From Flavobacterium agri (GTDB taxonomy: Bacteria; Bacteroidota; Bacteroidia; Flavobacteriales; Flavobacteriaceae): DNA of 64,000 nucleotides. This document shows positions 54,835 to 62,400 of this stretch, piece after piece; within the stretch, counting starts at the first letter, position 1, and each line of letters starts with the position of its first letter. The position numbers and the translations under genes were made by a program. The notes beneath the pieces were generated by a model. The model saw only the letters and a program-made list of their open reading frames with translations, searched no databases and was not told the DNA's origin. The stretch is taken from NCBI RefSeq assembly GCF_013401995.1, contig NZ_JACBJI010000004.1, positions 364,491-428,490 of the forward strand, given 5' to 3'.

Positions 54835-55689
54835 TCACTGAACAGAACGCTCTTTTACCACAGGCTGGATCGAAATTCCGGCGGCTTCAAAAGCTTCTTT
54901 CCCTTCCTCTAGGATTTCAGAAACCATATCGCCGTAATCGGGTGTTTTCGACCAAGCGCGAACCGCGATGTTGATCGCATGGTCGGTCAGGTCGCGCACC
55001 ACGATAGAAGGTTCGGGTTTTTTGAGCACTTTCTTGTTCTTTTTGAGCACTTCCAGCAAGATTTCGCGCACTTGTTTGATGTTGGTGTCGTACGATACGG
55101 TAAACGTCAAATCGGCCCGTCTCAATCCTTCCATCGAAAAATTTGTGATCGTGCCGTTCGAAAGCGCGCCGTTCGGTACGAAAATCGTCTGGTTGTTGCC
55201 CGTTGTCAGTTTTGTGACGAAAATCTGGATTTCCGAAACCGTGCCCGTCACGCCTTGCGCCTCGATCGTATCGCCCACGCGGAACGGTTTGAACATGATG
55301 ATCAGCATGCCGCCCGCAAAATTCGAAAGCGAACCCTGAAGCGAAAGACCGACGGCCAACCCCATCGCGCCTAAAATCGCCACGAAAGAAGACGTTTCGA
55401 TTCCAAGCCTTGAAATCACGGTAATAAACAACAAAACCCGCATCGCCCAAAGCAAAATATCGGCGAGGAATTTCGACAAAGTCGGGTCGAGTTCGCGTTT
55501 GATCATGAGGCGTTTGATAAGCCTGTTGATCAAACGTATCGCCCAAAGTCCTATAAACAGTAGGATAAAGGCCGAAATCAGTCGCGGCGTGTACTCGATG
55601 ATCCAATTGACGAGTTGATGCAAATAATCGGTTAGCGAGTGAAGCTCGGAAGTGATTTCTTTTTTCTCGACGTTTTCCAGATTTTCCAT
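54835..55689 (-). CDS. MscS-family mechanosensitive ion channel
   Basis: This 284-residue channel has three hydrophobic helices. The pore-lining helix TM3 is rich in Gly/Ala (VAILGAMGLAVGLSLQGSLS), followed by the beta-domain signature FKPFRVGDTIEAQGVTGTV and PNGALSNGTITNFS. MscS homologues relieve turgor in hypo-osmotic shock by releasing solutes. The gene is read toward tsaB and ends one base after its stop. Its -7 box lies within the terminator tail of the upstream gene. Confidence 0.94.
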   Translation of the reverse strand: MENLENVEKKEITSELHSLTDYLHQLVNWIIEYTPRLISAFILLFIGLWAIRLINRLIKRLMIKRELDPTLSKFLADILLWAMRVLLFITVISRLGIETSSFVAILGAMGLAVGLSLQGSLSNFAGGMLIIMFKPFRVGDTIEAQGVTGTVSEIQIFVTKLTTGNNQTIFVPNGALSNGTITNFSMEGLRRADLTFTVSYDTNIKQVREILLEVLKKNKKVLKKPEPSIVVRDLTDHAINIAVRAWSKTPDYGDMVSEILEEGKEAFEAAGISIQPVVKERSVQ

Positions 55690-55706
55690 GCGGTTGAATT
55701 GTGGTG

Positions 55707-55738
55707 CAAAAATAAAAAACCTTCCGCATTGGGAAGGT
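55707..55738 (-). terminator. Minus-strand terminator overlapping the MscS promoter
   Basis: Minus strand: ACCTTCC (55738-55732) pairs with GGAAGGT (55725-55719), then TTTTTTATTTTT. The end of that T tract, TATTTTTG (55714-55707), is also a perfect -7 box for mscS, whose ATG is at 55689. Confidence 0.8.
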
Positions 55739-55760
55739 CTATTTTGATTGCGTTTTGGGA

Positions 55761-56021
55761 TTAATCCGCGTCTTCCTCGACGCGATTGTCGCTTTCGCGG
55801 TCGTTGCGTTTGGTGTCGGCTAAATCCTCATTTCCGTCATCGGCGAAAGTACTGGCTTTTTCAACGATCGGCTCGGTGTTTTCGGGTACGATTTCGGGTT
55901 GCGGCATCAGGTAATCGGAAGCATCCTTGATCGGATCGGGCGTCGATTCGATAGGTGGCGGTTCGTTTACGTTTTCAGGCGGTCCGCCAAACAATCTTTT
56001 GAAGAAATTTCCTAATCCCAT
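55761..56021 (-). CDS. Small acidic protein of unknown function
   Basis: This 86-residue protein has no membrane segment. The N-terminus MGLGNFFKRLFGG is an amphipathic, basic helix, and the rest is Pro/Glu/Asp-rich and probably disordered (PPENVNEPPPIESTPDPIKD, ending RESDNRVEEDAD). A TAACTTTA -7-like box precedes it at 56046-56053 and a good terminator follows. Membrane-surface binding through the first helix is possible. I do not recognise a family. Confidence 0.6.
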   Translation of the reverse strand: MGLGNFFKRLFGGPPENVNEPPPIESTPDPIKDASDYLMPQPEIVPENTEPIVEKASTFADDGNEDLADTKRNDRESDNRVEEDAD

Positions 56022-56045
56022 GTGTCTTGATTTTTGGTTACCGAC

Positions 56046-56053
56046 TAAAGTTA
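56046..56053 (-). promoter_or_regulatory. Probable -7 box of the small acidic protein gene
   Basis: TAACTTTA on the minus strand, 25 bases before the ATG at 56021, identical to the box ahead of the UspA gene. Confidence 0.4.
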
Positions 56054-56071
56054 CGAAAATTAAAACGCTGA

Positions 56072-58087
56072 CTATAAATTTTTTAGGACGGATGCCAAAT
56101 CGGTTTCAGGCAGTTGACACGTTTGGTTTTGACACACGTAATACAGGTTCTGGCCCGATTGGAAACGGTTCTCTAGAAACGGAAGACGCGATCCGGAAGA
56201 AGTTGCGGCCAACGTAAGATGCGGAAGGTAAAACGCATTGACTTCGGCCATTTCGGAAAGTGCATTTTCACCACAGATCGCAAGTTCGCGTTGTTTGTCG
56301 GAAAAATTCAAGAACACATTGAGCCAATTCGAAAACGCCGAAGCATAATCGATCACGGGAACGATATGCGACAGCATGTTCTCGCATTTCGTTTCGTAGT
56401 GCTGGTTGCCGAAATAAATCGAAAGGCGGTACAAATTCTCGCACATGACCGAATTCGATGCCGGTATTACGTTGTCTTCCATCTCGTAATGACTCGCGGC
56501 AAGCGCTTTGTCGAGGTTCGAAGTGAACAGGAAAAAGCCTTGTTCGGCATCGTAAAAATGGTCGAAACAATAATCACAAAGCTGCTTGGCCTGCGTCAGG
56601 AATTTTTCGTCCAAAGTGACTTCGTAAAGAGCGATGAACGCATCGATCACGAACGCATAATCCTCGAGATACGCATTGATCGTGCTTTTTCCGTTTTTGT
56701 AGGAATGCCAAAGATTCCCGTCTGATGCCCAACATTTATTTTGGATGAATTCGGCATTTTTGAGCGCGGTTTTCAAATATTCGGGACGACCCAAAGCCTT
56801 ATAGGCATCGACGAAGCCTTTGAGCATGATGGCGTTCCAGGACGTGAGCGATTTGTCGTCAAGACCCGGACGATGGCGTTTTTCCCTTTCCGTAAACAGG
56901 ATTTGCTCCCAATTTTTCTTTTTGGATTGCAGTTCCGTCAACGGGATTTTATGGATTTCGGACAGTTCTTCGACAGTGTGTTTTTGGATGAACACATAAC
57001 GGCCGTGTTCCCAATGGCCGAAATCGTTGATGCTGAAGACCTCGGAAAAGAGTGTGAAATCTTCACCAAGCAATTTTTCGAGTTCCGATTTTGTCCAGAC
57101 ATAGAACGCGCCTTCTTCCGATTGTCCGTTATCGTTTTTGCTGTCCGCGTCGAGAGCGGAATAAAAGTTGCCGTCTTTTCCGAGAAGTTCGCGCGAAACA
57201 AAAGCTAGCGTTTTCTCGACGATTTCGGCATAAAGCGGATTCCCGGTGAGTTTGTACGCATCCGAATACAACGAAACTAATTGGCCGTTGTCGTACAGCA
57301 TTTTTTCGAAATGGGGCACGTGCCATTTGAAATCGACCGAATAGCGTGAAAATCCGCCGCCGACCGTATCGAAAATACCGCCTGTCGCCATTTTGGTCAG
57401 CGTGAGGTTAACGAAATCGAGCAGATCGGGATTTTGGGTCTGGAAGCCGTATCGCAACAGGAATTTGAAATTGTTCGGAAGCATGAACTTGGGCGCTTTT
57501 TGATAACCTCCGAATTCCCAGTCGAAGCTTTTGGACCATTTCGCGAGCAATTCCTCGAGTTTGGACTGTTCGGGAAAATGCCCGCTCGGGTTTTCATTAG
57601 GAAGGATGTTGAGCGCTTCAAGTCCTGCGTGCAATTTGCCGGCGTAGTCGACCATCTTTTCGGGTTCGTTTTGCCACAATCGGGCGAGGTGATCGAGCGT
57701 TTGCATCCAATCGCCTTTGCGGAAATACGTGCCGCCCCAAACCGGACGACCGTCGGGCAACGCGACCACGTTCATCGGCCAACCGCCTCTTTGCGTCATG
57801 AGTTGGACGGCTTTCATATAAACGGCATCGACATCTGGACGTTCTTCGCGATCGACTTTGATGTTGACGAAATGGGCATTCATGAGGGTTGCCGCTTCTT
57901 GGTCTTCGAAGGTTTCGTGTTCCATGACGTGGCACCAATGACAGGCTGAGTATCCGACCGAAATCAGTATCAATTTGTTGTTATCGATGGCCGATTCGAG
58001 TGTCTTGTCGTTCCAGGCTTTCCAATGGACCGGATTGTTGGCGTGTTGGAGTAGGTAAGGGCTGGTTTCTTGAGAAAGCTCGTTCAT
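56072..58087 (-). CDS. YyaL/DUF255 thioredoxin-domain protein (spermatogenesis-associated protein 20 family)
   Basis: This 671-residue protein has a thioredoxin-like N-domain (about 1-165) with SPYLLQHANNPVHWKAWND and the C49-x2-C52 site in GYSACHWCHVMEHETFEDQE, then an (alpha/alpha)6-barrel-like part of the glycosidase type (about 200-670). The family is conserved from bacteria to man. Its reaction is not established, though a redox or sugar-processing role is often proposed. The long reading and the conserved start make this secure. Single gene on the minus strand. Confidence 0.93.
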   Translation of the reverse strand: MNELSQETSPYLLQHANNPVHWKAWNDKTLESAIDNNKLILISVGYSACHWCHVMEHETFEDQEAATLMNAHFVNIKVDREERPDVDAVYMKAVQLMTQRGGWPMNVVALPDGRPVWGGTYFRKGDWMQTLDHLARLWQNEPEKMVDYAGKLHAGLEALNILPNENPSGHFPEQSKLEELLAKWSKSFDWEFGGYQKAPKFMLPNNFKFLLRYGFQTQNPDLLDFVNLTLTKMATGGIFDTVGGGFSRYSVDFKWHVPHFEKMLYDNGQLVSLYSDAYKLTGNPLYAEIVEKTLAFVSRELLGKDGNFYSALDADSKNDNGQSEEGAFYVWTKSELEKLLGEDFTLFSEVFSINDFGHWEHGRYVFIQKHTVEELSEIHKIPLTELQSKKKNWEQILFTEREKRHRPGLDDKSLTSWNAIMLKGFVDAYKALGRPEYLKTALKNAEFIQNKCWASDGNLWHSYKNGKSTINAYLEDYAFVIDAFIALYEVTLDEKFLTQAKQLCDYCFDHFYDAEQGFFLFTSNLDKALAASHYEMEDNVIPASNSVMCENLYRLSIYFGNQHYETKCENMLSHIVPVIDYASAFSNWLNVFLNFSDKQRELAICGENALSEMAEVNAFYLPHLTLAATSSGSRLPFLENRFQSGQNLYYVCQNQTCQLPETDLASVLKNL

Positions 58088-58411
58088 GGAGTTGATGTGT
58101 TTTTGATGAGTTGGGCCGTTTTTGGGAAGTTTGTAAGACCTAACAGGTCTATCAGACCTGTTAGGTCTACAAAAGTACCCCTGAACAGCGCAAAACCATT
58201 ACAGTTTTTCTGCGTATTTTGTTAAAACCGCGATTTGGAATCGGGATTTGACGCTACCATATCCCATAGCCCAGATGGAAGCGGATAGCCCACAGCGACA
58301 AAGCCTTCAATTTTTTGGTGCGTGACGGCGACCGAAGGAAGCCATTCCCGCGCCTTTAAAATTGCGGTTTTGTGCGAGGACTAGCAGCGGACAGCTGGAA
58401 ATTGCTACCCA
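58088..58411. other. Gene-free region with palindrome and possible structured RNA or repeat
   Basis: No coding sequence is visible over about 320 bases. It holds a palindrome at 58136-58168 and, at about 58250-58410, a G/C-richer stretch (ATAGCCCAGATGGAAGCGG ... AGCAGCGGACAGCTGG). Several short complementary pairs occur there, such as CCTTC/GAAGG near 58302/58334 and TAGCA/TGCTA near 58382/58403. From memory, very similar strings recur between genes in other Flavobacterium genomes, so an interspersed repeat or a structured RNA is likely. Confidence 0.45.
58136..58168. repeat. Nested intergenic palindrome (15-bp arms)
   Basis: AGACCTAACAGGTCT (58136-58150) and its exact inverse complement (58154-58168) flank ATC. 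Each arm is itself nearly palindromic (AGACCT/AGGTCT). There is no T run. It is comparable in size and design to the element at 23117-23149. Confidence 0.75.
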
Positions 58412-58440
58412 TAAAAAAAAGCACCCTTTCGAGTGCTTCG
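58412..58440 (-). terminator. Intrinsic terminator of the Nfu gene
   Basis: On the minus strand AAGCACTC pairs with GGGTGCTT (one mismatch, allowing for a GAAA loop), then T8. It begins 3-5 bases after the stop of the gene at 58443. Confidence 0.8.
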
Positions 58441-58442
58441 TA

Positions 58443-59336
58443 TTATCCGTTGACGGCTTCAACTTTGATGTTTTCGTCGTGCAGCATGTCTTTGAGCATG
58501 TTCTCGATTCCGCTTTTGAGCGTGAAAGTCGAAGACGGGCAACCGTTGCAAGCACCTTGGAGTACCACTTTTACACGTTTTTCTTCGGGATCGAACGAGT
58601 CGAAAAGAATGTTTCCGCCATCGGCTTGGACGGCCGGCTTCACATATTCCTCGAGAATATTGATGATTTGTTGGGACGTGGTGTCGAGATTCTCGAAATG
58701 CGCGATTTTCTGCTTTTCCTGTTTCGGAGTTTGGGCAATCAACGTTTCGTCTATGGCCGTTCCTCCGTTTTCGATGTATTGCTTGATGAAACTGCGAAGC
58801 TCGAGCGTGATTTCGTCCCAGTTGTAGCTTTCGTATTTGGTGACCGAAACGTAATTCTCGTCTATGAAAACCTCTTTGACGAACGGGAATCGGAACAATT
58901 CCTTTGCCAAAGGCGATGGTGCGGCTTCGTCTATGTTCTTGAATTCGGCGGCGGTTTTAGTCAGCATGCGGCTCACGACAAATTTAAGCGCGGCCGGATT
59001 GGGCGTAATCTCGCCGTAAACCGTCACGGGTTGTTTCTGAGGTTTCTCTTCCTCGATGAGGATGGGCTGTCCGCTGTTGGCGTAATTCTCGATCTGTTCG
59101 GCAACTTCCTGTTGCACGTCTTCCCATTCGACGATGCTGTAACGCTCGATGGCGATGAAGTTTCCCGAGATGTAAACCGTCTTTACGAACGGCAGGAAAA
59201 ACAGCTGCTTGGCAAGTGGCGAGTTCTTGGTATCGTCTATGTTCTTGAACTCGAAATTTCCGCTTTTCGTGATGAATTCTGGGAACTCAAATTTGATTAT
59301 CGCGGGATTTTGGGTGGGCTTTATGGAAATTCTCAT
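58443..59336 (-). CDS. NifU-family iron-sulfur scaffold (Nfu) with duplicated N-terminal domain
   Basis: From the ATG at 59336 this encodes 297 residues. Two Nfu N-terminal-like domains follow each other: about 1-90 (MRISIKPTQNPAIIKFEF, DDTKNSPLAKQLFFLPFVKT) and about 103-195 (TPNPAALKFVVSRML, EAAPSPLAKELFRFPFVKEV). They are followed by a NifU C-terminal domain (about 210-297) with the cluster-binding C263-x2-C266 in GACNGCPSST. Nfu proteins carry 4Fe-4S clusters to client enzymes; this genome needs many (ActB, QueG). A longer reading from 59381 adds residues without family match. A -7 box on the minus strand lies at 59366-59373. Confidence 0.92.
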   Translation of the reverse strand: MRISIKPTQNPAIIKFEFPEFITKSGNFEFKNIDDTKNSPLAKQLFFLPFVKTVYISGNFIAIERYSIVEWEDVQQEVAEQIENYANSGQPILIEEEKPQKQPVTVYGEITPNPAALKFVVSRMLTKTAAEFKNIDEAAPSPLAKELFRFPFVKEVFIDENYVSVTKYESYNWDEITLELRSFIKQYIENGGTAIDETLIAQTPKQEKQKIAHFENLDTTSQQIINILEEYVKPAVQADGGNILFDSFDPEEKRVKVVLQGACNGCPSSTFTLKSGIENMLKDMLHDENIKVEAVNG

Positions 59337-59365
59337 TGAAAATGGTCGTTTGCTAAATTTCCGTG

Positions 59366-59373
59366 CAAATTTA
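59366..59373 (-). promoter_or_regulatory. -7 box of the Nfu gene
   Basis: TAAATTTG on the minus strand, about 30 bases before the ATG at 59336. There is no clear -33 box. Confidence 0.5.
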
Positions 59374-59397
59374 ACAAACATATGATGACCGTTTTTC

Positions 59398-59474
59398 TAT
59401 ATTTGAGCTTTAAAAAAAAATTAACACAACTTAAAGTTTTCGGAATAAAAACCCGAAAACTGATTCCATCTTTG
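59398..59474 (+). promoter_or_regulatory. Promoter region and leader hairpin of the surface-protein gene
   Basis: A perfect -7 box TATATTTG lies at 59398-59405. A second, weaker box CATCTTTG is at 59467-59474, 7 bases before the ATG. Between them AGTTTTCGG (59435-59443) pairs perfectly with CCGAAAACT (59453-59461). From the first promoter the hairpin would lie in the mRNA leader; from the second it would be an upstream operator-like palindrome. Confidence 0.45.
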
Positions 59475-59481
59475 TACTTCT

Positions 59482-62400
59482 ATGAAAAAAAAATTACTTC
59501 TGCTGTATTTTTTCTTTCTGTCCGTAAGCGCTTTTTCACAGGCTGATATTGTCGTTACGAATTCGGATTTTTCCAATTATTACATTCCTGGAACGAACAA
59601 CACCTACACGGTGACTGTTACGAACTTAGGACCGAATGCGGCTACGAATGTCCATGTGACCAACGCCATTCCGGCAGGGATCGACTATTTTTCCTGGTGG
59701 GGAAGCAACGGTAGTGTCGGCGTCAACGATCCGCTCGACAATACGATTGCAACTCTCGCTGTAGGACAGACGGTTACGTACACTATCGTTGTCGAAGTTC
59801 CGGCTTCGTATCTCGGGCCGCTTACGAGCCAGACGGTTGTCACTTCGGCGACGACCGACCCGAATCCGGCGTGTACGCAATGTATCGATACCGATGTCAG
59901 GGCGACCGGTGCGGATATCGAAGTGATCAACACCAACAATCAAACCCAGTACATTCCGGGCACGACGGTCACTTATACGGTGACGGTCGCGAACAACGGG
60001 CCTTTGACTGCGGCTAACGTTTTGGTAACAAATCCGATTCCGGCGGGAATCACTTCTTTTTCATGGAGCGGAGGCGGAAACTCGGGTACGAACGTTCCGT
60101 TGAGCGATACGATTCCTTCCATTACGGCGGGAAGTTCTGTCGTTTATACGATTGTCATTCAAGTCCCGGTTGGTTTTACGGGTAACCTCACGAGTACGGC
60201 CAGTACGTCTACGCCGACGGCTGATCCTGTGCCTGGTTGTCCGCAGTGTACCGATACCGATACTCAAGGTTTCGGCGCCGATCTTGAAATCACCAACACC
60301 GATTTTCAAACCACTTACGTTTCGGGAACGACCAATACTTATACAGTAACGGTTACGAACAATGGTCCCGGAGTTGCAACCGACGTGCAGATTGACAATG
60401 CGATTCCTGCGGGAATTCCGGCTGCGAACTTTTCCTGGAACGGCAGCAACGGATCTTCGGGGACAGGTACTGCGCTCAGCGACCTTCTTCCTACCTTGGC
60501 AGCCGGCAGTACTGTAACCTATACCATCAATATTATTATTCCGGGTGCGATGACCGCGCCTTTGACGAGCCAGACCGTCGTGACGAGTACTTCTACCGAT
60601 CCGACTCCCGCTTGCACGCAATGTACCGATACCGATACGAATACGTTCGGAGCCGATATCGAAGTGGTCAATACCGATAATAACATAACGTATGTTCAAG
60701 GTTCGAACAACGTATATATCGTTACCGTTACCAACCATGGACCGATGGATGCGACAAATGTTCATGTGACGAATCCTATTCCGGGTGGCATCACGGCATT
60801 TTCATGGACAGGATCCAACGGTTCGACCGGCACCAACGTGAATTTGGATGATACGATTCCGACTTTGGCGGCGGGTACTACCGTTACTTATACCATTACA
60901 TTAGGTGTTCCGGCTGGTTTCACCGGTCCGTTGACGAGTACGACGACCGTGACTTCGGCGACCACCGATCCGACTCCGGGCTGTACGCAATGTGTCGATA
61001 CCGATACTCAGGCGTTGGCTGGAGCCGATTTGGTCGTACTCAAAACCGACCACGCTTCTGTGTTTATTCCGGGAGCGCAAATGAGTTACGACATCACCAT
61101 CACCAATAACGGACCCGATGTAGCTACGAATGTCGATGTGTCGGATGCGGTTCCTGCGGGAATCCCGGCAGCGAACGTAAGCTGGACAGGTCCAAACGGT
61201 ACGGGAACGGGAGCGATTAACGAGAACTTCGCTACGTTGAATGTCGGCCAGACTTTGACGTATACGGTGATCGTGACGGTTCCTTCGAGTTACGACCAAG
61301 AGACGAATTTGGTCAATACGGTCGTCGTGACAAGCGATACGCCCGATCCGAATCCAACTTGCGCGGGTTGTACCGATACCGATCTTCCGTTCGCCCAAGC
61401 GAATATCGTGACGTTCAAATCGGACAGCAAAGCGACTTATCTCAATAATAATGAATTGACGTATAGCATCACCATTGCCAACCTTGGGATAAGCGATGCG
61501 GTGAACGTTCAGGTTACCGACCCGATGCCGCCTCAAATCACGACAATGTCGTGGGAAGGAAGCAACGGTTCAAGCGGAACCGGTGCGCTTCAGGATGTAA
61601 TCGCGAGTTTGGCAGTCGGACAAGTCGTTACGTATCAGGTTACGATTTTTGTTCCTCAGAATTACGATTTGACGCATGCGAATTTGACCAATACCGTTAC
61701 CGTGACAAGCGATACGCCAGATCCGGTTCCGGCCTGTCCTGGTTGTAGCGATGTCGATACGGCAGCCCCGAACTGGGTTACGGTCAATACATCCACTTAC
61801 AACTTGCAGGAATTGGTCGAGGACGTCCTCATCCATTCCGATTGTGCGAACGTTTCCAACTTTACGAGCCAAGGATATGTAGGCAATACGCTTCCGACCA
61901 ACCAGAACAGCTGCGTCGGTTACTTCCATCACAACAACTCCGATTTCCCGATCAAGGACGGTGTGATCATCGGAACGGCTCAAGTTGTCGGATTCCAAGG
62001 GCAGTACACTGCGGGCAATAACCTTCCGGGTTCAGGTGCTGGCGATCCGCAATTGCAACAGGTGAGTAACGCCAACGGAGGAACTGCGGGTATCAATGAT
62101 GCGGCGTTCGTCCAATTCGACTTTACACCGCTTACAGATAGCTTCAGTTTTAAATTCTTGTTCGCTTCCGAAGAATACGGTCCGTTCCAATGTACGTTCG
62201 GTGACGTGTTCGCGTTCTTGTTGACCGACTTGAGTGCGCCTATCGTACCGGGTGTGAACCCGATCAACGTAGCGATTATCCCGGATGTCACGCCGCCTAC
62301 AGCCGTTTCCGTGCTTACTGTACGTGATCAGGCTTATAATGGCACATGTCCGTCTGTGAATCCGCAGTGGTACGACATCCACAATGCCGATTTCCCGGCT

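Noticed and set aside
59540..61760. CRISPR array or recent tandem duplication in the repeat region
   Set aside because: Repeats are in frame, about 370 bases long, and differ at most synonymous sites; they encode protein domains. No short identical direct repeats with unique spacers are present anywhere in the window.
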